Of a stretch of DNA of 64,000 bases, positions 1-11,475 are shown piece after piece (the stretch's first letter is position 1; the number at the start of each line of letters is the position of its first letter). Both the position numbers and the translations under genes were made by a program. The DNA comes from Lotus japonicus (taxonomy: Eukaryota > Streptophyta > Magnoliopsida > Fabales > Fabaceae), in NCBI RefSeq assembly GCF_012489685.1, contig NC_080046.1, forward strand, positions 20,459,304 to 20,523,303, read 5' to 3'. Below the pieces are notes generated by a model. It was given only the letters and a program-made list of their open reading frames with translations. It searched no databases and had not been told where the DNA came from.

Positions 1-439
1 ATGATAGGGATTACCAGTTCCTATCAACTTCTTCCTTTCCCGTGCGAACACCAGGAGACACTCATCTTCACCACGCAGCAACACATTTCACAATTGTCTT
101 GGTCGTGTCATAATGAAGGCTTAGCTCAAGATAAATGTTTACGAAATTTTGTACTGACAATGCTTTTCCTAGCTGAATTTTTAGCTTAGCCCATGTTGGA
201 CATAAGTTTTCTTTCCGTACATTACATATGTTCTCCCATAGAGGAGTGTCATAGGTTACTTTCTCAGAATTGTCTAGAAATTGTGTCCTCGTCTCTCCTG
301 GTCTGACTCTTAGCCTTTTTTTGTTGGGGACCTAGCCCGCCATTGCAAAAAAAAAAAGTAGAATACATAATGTAACTTAAAGATGGTTTAAATAAGTTTT
401 AATCTCTTATTTTACATTTAAGTTTAGTTTTAGTCCCTA
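1..439. other. Unassigned intergenic DNA
   Basis: No gene is supported. The 62-codon open frame at 1-189 has no recognisable motif and starts at the window edge, so it could be the tail of a feature outside the window. An A-run at 346-356 ends a stretch that could be a 3' end of a transcript or retroposon, but no tRNA-like A/B boxes are visible. Confidence 0.4.
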
Positions 440-2296
440 CCATCTAATTTCTATGGTCACTGAATGTGTCAGGCACATTCAAGTTGTTCTCTAAACTTTA
501 AAATCAATCATGCAATCCCTTAAATTGGCAGACGTCGCGTCGGTCAAATTTGTCCATGGGGTTAAAAAAACATTTTTTGGAAAGCCAAACGAATTGAATT
601 ACTAAGGAAGCACAAGGGGTGCTTCAACCCCACCAAATAGTACAAAGAAAGGTCTATAAAAAATAAGAAATAAAAAATAAATCCCAACACCCACTGATTT
701 AGCTATCATAACATAAGAACTCAACCCCCAACCCCCAACAGTTTCTTCAAGGATGAGAAAAGACAACATAATCTATCAAAAATAAAATTGTTGACGGACT
801 TGAACGAAAATGCTGAGATGGAACTTTTTTTTCCATGTTAGAGTGTCCACATGTAAATTGAAAGTTGGGGAAAAAGTTAACGTCAATTTAGTCCTTCCTA
901 ATTATACTTTTGGGTTTCTATTTAAAAAAAAAAAAAAACCCCAACAACATTCATCATGTTCATCTCCTTCATTATTATCTCTAGAAAATTTTCATAAATT
1001 CAAACTTTAAAATATGACAAGGTCAATTCATTCTTCACAAAACGTGAAATCATCATCAACAAAGTAGAAAATAATACCGCAACAACTAATCCATTTGGAA
1101 CCACAACAACGTAGATATTCAAGAAAATAACATCATCTATGATGTTGCTTCTTTCTAAAACTCCATTATTGTGGCGGTAAAATCAGAGTGAGAAACTCAT
1201 CATAGCACAAACAGTCCTTAGCAGCACAGAACAATATAAATCTCATAACCAAACCCAGAATGGAAAGCAGCGCACAAGTAAAATATTAGAAGAGTTTCAC
1301 AATCCACATGAAGTATAGTAGAGAGAAAATGTATGTTTCATACATGTAGGGAGAGAAATTCAGTCAAGTATTTCTCTATTTAATCTTGTCTCTCATTACA
1401 CAAATCTGGGTTTTAGGGATTCAAACACAAATCTGAGATTATATCTTCACTGAGGTCTGGTTCTCTAGCTTAACATGGACGGGCTCAGTCAGAAGCTTAA
1501 CATTGACGATTCATCTGGCGAGTTCGCCATTGATCAATCTCAATCTTAATTGAGGTCTGGTTTTCCGCGTCCAAGCGACAACACTAAAGACATCCATTGA
1601 GTTCACCACCGATCCTAGCCTTTGTCATTGAACACATGTTCTTGGGTGGGGATGTACTGCTTGATGGGCTGTTGAGTGGGACTGGGTTTCGATGGAGGTG
1701 GGGTTTCGATAACGGTGGAGAGCGCAGCAGTTGTCAATGCTGAGGGTTTCAACGGAAAAAAGGAACATGGAGTTGGGTTCGTGGGTCTCCAAATGAACCA
1801 GATCAGGGTCTGTTTATGTCTCACTAGTGTATTCCGGTTAAGAACTAGATCTGATTTCGATGATTATCGGAGGAGTGAGGGGGTGGTGACCGGAGAACTT
1901 GAACCAGGTAGTTTACGTGGTGGAGGTTATAGGTCGTTTAAATGGGGAGGTGGCTAGAGTGGTGGTTGGACGAGGTGGAGTTCTGGGTTTTTTGAAAAAG
2001 ATAAAGAAGGTGAAGATGAACAAGATGAAGATGAAGAAGGTGAAGATTGTGTTAATTTAAAGAGGGACTAGATTGAGGTTAATTTTTTCCCCAACTTTCA
2101 TTTTACACGTGGACACTCCAGCATGGAAAAAAACTTCATCTCAACATTTCCATTAATGTCCGTAAATGATTTTAATCCCCAAAGACTTATATGACTGACA
2201 TCTGCCACTTTCAAGGATTGCGAGATGAATTTTTAAAGTTTAAGAACCAACTTAAAGGCTCCTGGCACATTTAGAGACCAACTAGACTATTTACCC
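440..2296. mobile_element. Non-autonomous DNA transposon with long imperfect terminal inverted repeats (MULE-like)
   Basis: The left arm (about 450-530 and 812-890) pairs with the reverse complement of the right arm (about 2072-2150 and 2215-2290). For example GGTCACTGAATGTGTCAGG on the left answers GGTCTCTAAATGTGCCAGG read inward from the right, and the segment around CCACATGTAAATTGAAAGTT is mirrored at 2090-2112. The right terminus looks like TTACCC at 2291-2296; the left terminus is blurred. No transposase is encoded and no clear target duplication was found. The interior (about 1020-2060) is only weakly coding and could be captured sequence. Long arms and a variable centre fit Mutator-like elements, but the family is inferred. 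Confidence 0.6.
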
Positions 2297-3309
2297 GAAA
2301 TTAAATCATGCTAGAGTCCAATATTTTCACCAAACCTAAGCATTGGGTCGGTTAAGAACATAGTAAATCTGACCCATTAGCAGCCACATTTGGCCCAAAA
2401 AAAAGTAGCTTGTGTTCAAAAAAAAAAAGAAAAAAAGTAACAACCTTTCTTCACCATGTCAGAATGAGAAAGAAAAGGAAAAGGAAGTCGAAGTCAAAGA
2501 TGAGGAGGAATAGGAGTAGCAGAAAACGATACTGGAACAAGTGTTCGGAGAATCTTCCTCCGGTTCTGAGAGGTTTATGAAAGGTTTATGGCTATGCAAA
2601 CACTTTCTCTCTCTTCGCCGCCAATCGCTCTTACTCTCCTCCATCGAATCCGAGAACTAGTTCTCCAACCACCACCCTTCCATCAACCGTTCCCGTTCCG
2701 GGTCTTAGGAAGTCAGGTATCAGTGGCCGCATAAGATTAATCACAGACCGGGTTTTCAATCATGGGTTAAGCTAGACTAGATGCACCTCCATTACGTTGA
2801 GGAATTGAACGCAATGCAAAAACAAATATGCAGTCAATGGATTTGTATCAAATTAATTGTTATGCTTGCTATTTCTATCAACATGCTAGTGATATGTTAA
2901 AGAGTGTGATTATGTCAATTGCAACAACATGTTTGAGTTATTCTGTGAAACCAAGTACCTCTACATTAAATTTTATTTCTTCTACTTGCTTCCCTGATAA
3001 TTCATCTTAAGATGCTATTGAAACCATTAGATGAAAATTGCATTGCATAATACCCAGAAAGAAATGGAAGCTATTTTACAAGAGCATTTAGTTCTTTACA
3101 TGATACCATCCTTTCCCATTTTTAGGCAATGAGAAAACAAGTGTCCAAATATATAGGTACAAAGGAATAGGGATGTGTAACCATCCTTTTAATTTAAAAC
3201 ATACTCTCACTTTTGGGAGCAATTCAGATTGCAGAAGTATGGCACGTTTAATGAGAGACATTCAGGGATTCAGGAAAACCTTTTGTTCATTTTAAGAAGA
3301 TACTAGCCA
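2297..3309. other. Unassigned intergenic DNA
   Basis: Short open frames only (for example 2459-2644 on the minus strand and 2828-3010 on the plus strand), with low-complexity Lys/Arg/Ser-rich or hydrophobic translations and no recognisable domain. No RNA gene or repeat pair was seen. Confidence 0.4.
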
Positions 3310-3314
3310 TTGAC

Positions 3315-3994
3315 TGTTGGGTCTTGGACTCCCATCCTATGTGAAGAAAGGTCCAAATTTGTAGACCCACTTTGTCTCCCTTAAACAATTAGAGAGGGGT
3401 CAGCTAGGGTTGAGAGAGAGAGGTCTAATTTGGCAAGAGAAGCAGAGAGAAAAGTGATAGAGAAGAGAAGAAAAAGGATTTTCGCACAAAGTCTTAGCAG
3501 CGTTTGTAGATCTGCCGCCACGCCTTCGTTCACCGTCCGATCGGGCTGAAATTTGAACAGCCGATTCGTGACATCCGTTTTTTCAATATGAACGGTGTGA
3601 TTGATGAGTAGCTTCCTGTGGTGGAAGAAAACTGCGTCGGACAGTAGCAGCGAAATTCTAGTTTTACTGGTTTTCTTGGTTCTCTATTTCATAGTTGTTG
3701 CTTTGTTGTTTGATCAATTGTTGTGCACAAATTTGTGCTATATTTTGAGACTCTCTTGTAACCTGATTTGATCATAGTGGAGCTTGATTACTAGCTTGGT
3801 CACGTGGATGTTATCCTTCTCAAATTGAGAAGGCTTTTACCACATTAAAAATCTTGGTGTCTCTTTTATTGTGATTTTAGTTGTTGCATTATTTGTTATT
3901 GCTACTCACAGATTCAACAATTTGGGGAAATTAATTAACTGTTGTGCATTGCTCTGTTAGAGTGTTGTTGTTATTTGTGCTGAATTTCCCATCA
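3315..3994 (+). repeat. 5' LTR of the Copia element
   Basis: Begins TGTTGGGTC and ends TTTCCCATCA, matching the 3' LTR at 7917-8617 over its whole length with scattered substitutions and a ~21-bp indel. Confidence 0.94.
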
Positions 3995-4044
3995 GAGTGG
4001 CATGAGAGCTCTTTAGTTAAGGGGATGTTTGACTTGTTTAAACG

Positions 4045-4815
4045 ATGGAGGCAAATACAAATAGAATGATCTGTTTGAATGAAACTAATTATCACTTGTG
4101 AAAGGGCAAGATGAAGGATCTTTTATTTGAGAAGAAGTTGCATCGTCCTATGTTTTCTACTAAGAAGCCAGAAGACATGTCTCGTGAGGAATGAAGTTTT
4201 GAACATCAGCAGGTTTGTGGTTTCATTCAACAATTTGTAGAAGACAATGTTTACAATCACATTGCTAGTGAGGAACTTGCAAGATCCTTGTGGTAGAAGA
4301 TTAAATCTTTGTATGCTTCTAAATTAGGGAATAATAAATTGTATTTGTTGAATTCCTTGATGAATTTGAGGTACAAGGAGGGGACTTCTATTTCATATCA
4401 CTTGAATGATTTTTAGGGGCTCCGAGATCAACTGCAGGAATGAGCATCAAGTTTGATGATGAAGTGTTGGGATTATGGCTACTGAATACTTTACAAGACT
4501 CTTGGGAAACTTTTCGGGTTTCAATTACTAATTCATGCCCAGATGGTGTTGTCTCTTTTGAAAATGTAAAGGGCAGCATTCTTAATGAGGAGATGAGAAG
4601 GAAGGCACAAGGTACTTCATCTCATTCCGAGGTACTTGTTATTGAGAACAGGGGAGAAGTCAGAAAAAGAACTGTTTTATATGGAAACGGGAGAGCAAAG
4701 GCAACAAGGGTAAGTAGAGAGAGAAGGATCATGATGATGATGACCGTGTTACTACTGCTACTTGTGATGATCTGATTATTCTCCGTGACCATGATTTAGT
4801 CAATCTTGCATCAGA
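4045..4815 (+). pseudogene. Copia gag pseudogene
   Basis: The start context reads M-E-A-N-T-N-R-M, followed by the Copia gag hallmark N-Y-H-L-(W)-K-G-K-M-K-D-L, in which the tryptophan codon has become TGA at 4099-4101. Further stops and frame changes follow; the longest open piece is 4440-4775. The expected CCHC zinc knuckle near the C-terminus is not readable. The family role is the nucleocapsid of virus-like particles. It cannot make protein now. Confidence 0.85.
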
Positions 4816-4822
4816 TGAGAGC

Positions 4823-7800
4823 ATGTGGATAATTGATAGTGTTGCTACACTGCATGTTACACCAAGGAAGAATTTCTTCACATCTTACACTTCTGGTGAT
4901 TTTGGAGTATTGAAGATGGGCAATGATGGTGTGTCTAAGGTTGTTGGTATTGGTGATGTTTGTTTGCAGACCAACATGGGAATGCAGTTGTTGCTTAGAG
5001 GAGTCAAACATGCTCCAGATGTTCGCTTTAATTTATATATGTGCATATGCTTGGTGATGGTGGTTATGATAATCACTTTGGTTCTAGAAAATAGAAACTC
5101 ACCAGAGGTAACTTGGTTATGGCCAGAGGGGAGAAAATTAATAAATTGTATTGGACTAAAGCATTGGTTGCTAGAGATAGTGTGAACGCCATGGATTTGG
5201 AGGCTTCTTTGTGGCACCGCGGGCTTAGTCATATCAGTGAAAATAGGCTGAATTGTTTAGCTAAAAAGGATGTGCTTCCAGGATTGAAGAGTGTAGAGTT
5301 GGAGAGATGTTCTCATTGCATGGCTGGTAAGCAGACTAGAGTATTCTTCAAGAAGCATCATCCCTCAAGGAAGTCAGAGTTGCTTGAATTGGTGCATTCT
5401 GATGTTTGTGGCCCTTTGAAGGTAAAGTCATTTAGTGGTGCACTTTACTTTGTAATATTTATTGATGATTGTTTCAGGAAGCTTTGGCTGTATGCTTTGA
5501 AGACTAAAAAGATCAAGTTCTTGAGAAATTCAAAGAGTTCCATGTATGGAGAGACAGTCAGGAAAGAAGCTGAAATTCATTCGTATGGTGGTGAGAATTG
5601 TGGACCATTTGATGCTTATTGCAAGTAGCAGGGTATCAGACATGAAAAGACTCCTCCTAAAACTTCTCAGCTGAATGGTTTAGCGGAGAGGATGAACAAG
5701 ACTTTGATTGAGAGAGTTAGGTGTATGCTTTCTGAAGCAAAGTTGCCTAAGCACTTTTGGGGTGAAGCATTGTACACGGCAGTGCATGTTATTAATCTTA
5801 GTTTGTAGTTGCTTTGAATGCAGATGTGCCAGATAAAATCTGGTTTGGCAAGAATGTCAGGTATGATCATTTGCGTGTCTTTGGTTGCAGGGCATATGTG
5901 CATGTTTCAAAGGATGAAAGATCTTCATAGGTTATGGTCAAGATGAATTTGGCTACAAGCTGTATGATCCTGTTGAGAAGAAGGCAGTTAGAAGCCGTGA
6001 TGTGAAGTTCATGGAAGACCAAATCATTGAAGACATTGATAAGATGCAGAAGACTACAACTGAGAGAGATAATAGTTTGTCTGATGTTGATCTAGTTAGG
6101 ACACCTGTTCATGATTTGGGTACTGCTGAGAATAATGTTCAGAATGATGAGCAACATGATGATGTTGGTAATCAGCAGCTTGGACATGATTTTGATGTTC
6201 TTGTTGATGATTTTGAAGAGGAACATAAGATGTCACAAGATGAGAATCTTGGTGAAGCTCCTGAACCACCTCAAGTTCAACTTTGGAGGTCCAATAGGCA
6301 GAGGAAACAATCTACCAGGTATTCTTCTGATGATTATGTTACCTTGACAGATGGAGGTGAACCTGAGTGTTTTCAAGAGGCCATGGGGAGTGACGAAAAG
6401 AAGAAGTGGTTGGACGCTATGCAAGATTAAATGAAGTCTTTGCATGATAATCACACTTTTGATTTGGTGAAATTGCCAAAAGGCAAGAAGGCTTTGGAAA
6501 ACAGGTGGATTTACAGGGTGAAGCAAGAAAGTAATTCTACATCTCTGAGGTATAAAGCCAGATTGGTGGCGAAAGGTTTCAGACAGAGAAAAGGGTGTTG
6601 ATTTCAATGAGAGTTTTTCTCTTGTGGTGAAGATTTCATCCATTAGAACCGTGTTGAGTTTGGTTGCTACTCTTGATTTGGAGGTAGAGCAAATGGATTT
6701 AAAAACTGCTTTCCTTCATGGTGATTTGGAGGAAGAGATTTACATGAAGAAACCTGATGGTTTTCTTGTTGAAGGCAAGGAAGACTATGTTTGCAGGTAG
6801 AGAAAGAGCTTATATGGCTTGTAGCAGGCTCCGCGTTAGTGGTACAAGAAGTTTGAGTCAGTTATGTGTGAGCAAGGCTACAAGAATACTACTTCTGATC
6901 ACTGTGTCTTTATTAAAAAGTTTGTTGATGATGATTTTATTATCTTGTTATTGTATGTTGATGACATGCTTATTGTCGGGAAAAATATTTCCATGATTGA
7001 CAGGTTAAAGAAGCAATTGGGCGAGTCATTTTCCATGAAAGACATGGGAGCTGCTAAGCAGATTCTTGGTATAAGAATCATGCGTGATATAAAAGAGAAT
7101 AAACTTTGGTTGTCACAAGAACACTATGTTAAAAGGGTGCTACAGAGGTTCCATGTGCAGAAGGCTAAGGCGGTAAGCACTCCTCTTGCTCCTCATTTCA
7201 TATTGAGTGCTAAACAGAGTCCTTCAATTGAAGCTGAAAAATCATATATGCAACAGGTTCCTTATGCATCTGTTGTGGGTAGTTTGATGTATGCAATGGT
7301 GTGCACAAGACCAGATATAGCGCATGCTATTGGTACAGTCAGTAGATTTTTATCTAATCCAGGTAGAGAGCATTGGAATGCTGTGAAATGGATTTTGAGG
7401 TATCTTTTTTTGGAGGTGATAAACCTACCCTTGTGGGCTATACTGATTCTGATATGGCTGGAGACATTGATTCCAGAAAGTCCACTTCATGCTACTTGAT
7501 TAAGTTTGCAGGGGAAGCTGTGGCATAGCAATCCAGATTGCAGAGGTGTGTTGCATTGTCCACTACTGAGGCAGAGTTCATTGCCATTACATAAGTATGC
7601 AAGGAATTAATTTGGTTGAAGAAATTCTTGCAGGAGCTTGGTTTTGTGCAAGACAAATACTTGTTGTTTTGTGATTGTCAAAGTGCTATTAATCTTGGTA
7701 AGAATCCAACTTTTCATTCTAGGTACAAACACATTGATGTGAGGTATCATTGGATACGCAATGCTTTGGATGTCGGGTTGTTGAAATTTGCCAAGATTCA

Positions 7801-7900
7801 TACAGATGATAATGGTGCTGATATGATGACTAAGACATTTCCTAGAAGCAAGTTAGAAACTTGTTGTGAGATCGCCGGTTTGGCGATCCTCTCGACATAG
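4823..7900 (+). pseudogene. Copia pol pseudogene (protease, integrase, RT, RNase H)
   Basis: The protease begins W-I-I-D-S-V-A-T where the catalytic D-S/T-G-A is expected, so glycine is replaced by valine. Next comes the integrase zinc region, with H-R-G-L-S-H and C-S-H-C near 5215-5320, then the integrase core (L-V-H-S-D-V-C-G-P, F-I-D-D), interrupted after about 5500. RT shows Y-V-D-D at 6955-6966 in the open frame 6864-7499. RNase H resumes at 7616-7900 with D-C-Q-S-A and the H-I-D-V-R-Y tail. At least five stops or frameshifts separate the pieces. It is the remains of the replication polyprotein, now dead. Confidence 0.9.
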
Positions 7901-7916
7901 TTGTGAGGAGGAGATT

Positions 7917-8617
7917 TGTTGGGTCTTGGGCTCCCTTCCTATGTGGAGAAAGACCCAAATTTGTAGGCCCACTTTGTCTCACTTAAACAAGTGGAGAGGC
8001 GATCAAAAAAAAAACAAGTGGAGAGGGGTTAGCTAGGTTTGAGAGAGAGGTCTTATTTGGCAAGATAAGCAAAGAGAAAAGTGAGAGAGAAGGGAAGAAA
8101 AAGGATTTTCGCACAAAGTCTGAGCATCGTTTTTAGATCTGCTGCCACGCCTTTGTTCACCGTCCGATCGGGCTGAAACTTGGACAGCAGATTCGTGACA
8201 TCTGGTTGTTCAATCCGAACGGTGTGATTGACGAGAAGCTTCCTGTGGTGGGAGAAAACTGCGTCGGACAGTAGCAGCGAAATTCTGGTTTTTCTGGTTT
8301 TCTTGGTTCTCTATTTCATAGTTGTTGCTTTGTTGTTTGGCCAATTAATGTTGTGCACGATTCGTGCTATATTTTGAGACTCTCTTGTAACCTGATTTGA
8401 TCATAGTGGAGCTTGATTACTGGCTTGGTTCCGTGGATGTTTTCCTTCTCACATTGAGAAGGTTTTTACCACGTTAAAAATTTTGGTGTCTCTTTTATTG
8501 TTATTGTAATTTTAGTTGTTGCATTATTTGTTATTGATCCTCACATATTCAAGAAGTTGAGGAAATTAATTATCCGCTATGCATTGATCTGTTAGAGTGT
8601 TGCTGAATTTCCCATCA
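7917..8617 (+). repeat. 3' LTR of the Copia element
   Basis: Begins TGTTGGGTC directly after a polypurine tract and ends CCCATCA before the TTGAC target duplication. It carries a partly duplicated CAAGTGGAGAG segment around an A-run near 8005-8020 that is absent from the 5' LTR. Confidence 0.94.
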
Positions 8618-8622
8618 TTGAC

Positions 8623-9264
8623 TTGACACCATAACACATCAATCATTAACCCATCACAAGATAAAAAAAACCACTACTAGATATCAACTTCAATTTCTCA
8701 CACTGCACAAGGCAGTAAATGGGCTGATGTATCAGATTCAATCGAATAATGTTTCTTTCACACCTCTAAGAGAGGGGGAAAGAGGTGGAATGAGGAGAGA
8801 GATAGGAAGAAAAGAAAAAGTAAGAGAGAGAAAATATGAGATGTGATATGATAAGAGGAGAGAGATAAAAATAGAAATAGGTGAAAATAAAGTGTTTAAA
8901 AAATGAGGTGTGTATATATCATTACTGGATTCAATCCATCTCATCCATGCCATGGATAAGGTCTAGTATGTTGAGGAGAATGCAATTAGGGAGTTGAAGA
9001 AGCATCTTCAATCAAATTGTTCTTCTTATGCGGCATGTGGAGGTGTTGTTGTTGTGAGTTCGTGGTAATGTCTATGTGGTGTTTAGATTAGTGGACTGGA
9101 AGGAGGAAAGTTTTTTAAGGCCGAGCCTGGTGTTGGGGTTCTGATTATTGGTTGGCTTGGATGAGGTCGAGAGGGGTTATGGTGGTCGTAGGTTGGTGTT
9201 TCAGCCTATGTATCATGTTGTGATTAGACAACCGTAAAAACATGCATGAAACTGTGGCTATATT
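8623..9264. other. Unassigned intergenic DNA
   Basis: A purine-rich stretch (about 8765-8900, AGAGAG-like) and short open frames only. Nothing recognisable. Confidence 0.4.
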
Positions 9265-9895
9265 TGACACGCCTAGCTGATAAGCAAGTTTGAAGCTGAA
9301 AAGCTAGTTGAAAGCTAGCTAAAAGCTGAAAAGCTACGTAATTGGAATAAAAGTGTTTGGTAAAACTAGCTGTTAGACAAGCTGAAATCGTTAAATGACA
9401 TAAAATGACATACTTGTATAATTCTTTTTATATTTAACATTACTTATTTTCACATTAATACCTATATGATATTAATATTAAAATTATTATAAATATTTTA
9501 ATTTCACTCAAGTTATTATCATCTTAAAAATATAATATTAATTTTTACTTATTTAATTTTCTATATTTTTATTAAATTAAATAGAATAAAAATAATAATT
9601 TGTAATTTGTAATATAAAATTATTTGTGTGCGTGCATATGAGACAAGTGCGATAACCGATAAGTAAATAGGTTTAGTAAAAAACACTTAAGGTTAAAGGT
9701 GGAGTTTTAATAGAATAATAAGGATAAAAATGAGAATATATAGCTATAAGCTTTAAGCTATCTGAAATAGCTTATAACTTAAAACATTAAGCTACTGAAA
9801 TAAGCTCTTTCACCAAACACTTTTATAGAGCTTTTAAGCTAGTTAAATAAGTTTTAAGCTAGTTGAAATGACACGTAGCTTGTATTTAAGTTTTC
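9265..9895. repeat. AT-rich inverted-repeat element (probable MITE)
   Basis: Both ends are crowded with AGCT-containing words (AAGCTAGTTGAAAGCTAGC on the left; AAGTTTTAAGCTAGTTG on the right), and the arms are complementary. AATAAAAGTGTTTGGT at about 9347-9362 mirrors ACCAAACACTTTTAT at 9812-9826, and GACACGCCTAGCT mirrors the right-hand ACACGTAGCT. The centre is very AT-rich and non-coding. AAGTGTTTGGTAAA-type words suggest a hAT-like MITE, but the target duplication and exact ends were not resolved. Confidence 0.55.
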
Positions 9896-10061
9896 TACTT
9901 AACATTTTTTGTGTTAATTCAAACTTAGACTTCTTTTATGGCCATAGTGGTGTTCCCAAGGTCAATGTTTTACTCGTTCAGCCATCTTTAGATTAATTTT
10001 TTCCAAACTATTGATTGCAAAGTATTCATTGTTATGTTATGATGACATCAATATATATATA

Positions 10062-10357
10062 CTCCCTCCGTTCCTATATATAAGTCACAAATAACTAATT
10101 CTCTTAGATTAAGAAAAGTAGTTACTAGTAATAAATTTGTAAAAAAAATGATTTACTTTCCTAGATTACCCTTATTTACTTTCCTATTATTTTCTCTCTC
10201 CAAGTTAATACTTCTAAAGTTTATCATCTCTTTCATATTAAATATGAGGGTAAACTTGGAAAAATTCATTTAATGCTTCCTAGATATTAGAAAGTGACTT
10301 ATATTTTGTAACAAAAATTTTTCAAAAAATGTGACTTATAATAGGGAACGGAGGGAG
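10062..10357. mobile_element. Stowaway-type MITE (Tc1/mariner), complete
   Basis: Terminal inverted repeats CTCCCTCCGTTCCTATA (left) and its complement ending GGAACGGAGGGAG (right), extended by AAGTCAC/GTGACTT, with TA target duplications at 10060-10061 and 10358-10359. CTCCCTCCGT is the classic Stowaway terminus. The element is 296 bp and non-coding, and would need a mariner transposase in trans. Confidence 0.93.
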
Positions 10358-10359
10358 TA

Positions 10360-11475
10360 TATGTTAATTTATCCACCAATTAGCATATTTCTGCAGTTTT
10401 TTTGTCTGTTTGCTATTGGCATCTTTCGAGAAATTTAGCCTTAGACATGTTGTGATTAATTGATATGGACATTGGACAAAAGAAAGGTAGTTTGATTCAT
10501 GAAGTCCTTGAAGAACTGCAAACCGTTATCACTTGCAACGCTGGTTTATTATAATATAATTATTAAAACCATACCTTGTTTACTAATTCTATGAACAATG
10601 CCTTCATTATCATAATATATATTACATATTAATGAAATATTTCATTAACCACCAAACACATATATGTTTATATATTGCAACTAGCACATCGCGCACCCAC
10701 TTCCCACCTTATGCATCTTTCTGTGAGAAATTCGGTCAAAATCAATCCAAAAGGAGTAGAAAGATCGATCCATCTTTTGATTTGGTGTTTAATTTGCAAC
10801 ATCTTTGGAGTGAGTTAAACTTCCATTCATCTCTCTTATGCTATGACATGTACGGTTACAGGTTCTGGGAACTATGGTATATTGGTATTCAAGCAATTTC
10901 ATTTTTTTTTTTTTTGATGTTTCATTCACATCAAAGATCATGTTTATTTTACTCAGTCAATATATATCTTTCTCATGTTACGATCATTTCAAGCGCATGT
11001 GATCTTGCATAATTTACTCTAATGTTGCTCTGGACTCTGGTTAATAGCATATTTCTGTGATAATTTTGGTTTATGCATCAACGCTTCAGTAAAACAAATC
11101 ATTTCCAAAAGTAGTAGAAAGATCACCATTTCTAGTTAATATATAGCATGATTTCATCGGTCTTTTTTTTTTTAAATTCATTTCTAACACTCAGAATCTA
11201 CATACTCAAAGAAATGTGTCTCTAGAACTAATTTTAGTATTAGATTCAATTGTAAAATGATCTTCAAACGTAACATACTTGAATAGCTAGTATGTTTGGT
11301 TAACCTTCTGGATTGTTAGAATAGTGTTTGGAATATGAGAAGCTACCATTTTAAGCTTCTTAATCATCACACACGATTCCGGTTAAATATATATGTAATT
11401 TATCAAACATGCAGTAAGAAAATTAATTATTTTCCTTTGCTCACTAACTAGTTAGAAGAAAGTACATCAAGTTAG
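10360..11475. other. Upstream region of the TIR gene, no supported gene
   Basis: AT-rich. The open frame 10632-11012 (126 codons) has no motif and includes a phenylalanine run from a T-tract, so it is probably chance. The promoter of the TIR gene should lie here, but several TATA-like words (for example near 11385-11400) compete and none can be singled out. Confidence 0.4.

Larger units (their letters stand above)
3310..8622 (+). mobile_element. Ty1/Copia LTR retrotransposon, full length but inactivated
   Basis: A complete insertion: target duplication TTGAC at 3310-3314 and 8618-8622, 5' LTR 3315-3994, 3' LTR 7917-8617, both bounded by TG...CA. A degraded initiator-tRNA-Met primer site (TGGCATGAGAGC, consensus TGGTATCAGAGC) follows the 5' LTR at 3998-4009, and a purine-rich tract (GTGAGGAGGAGATT) precedes the 3' LTR. 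Protein order is gag, protease, integrase, reverse transcriptase, RNase H, which is diagnostic of Copia. All frames carry stops or frameshifts. The LTRs differ by a duplicated A-rich insertion near 8003-8025 and many substitutions, so the insertion is old compared with the Gypsy element further right. Confidence 0.95.

Noticed and set aside
10632..11012. 126-codon open frame upstream of the TIR gene
   Set aside because: No motif, a run of phenylalanines from a T-tract, and AT-rich chance composition.
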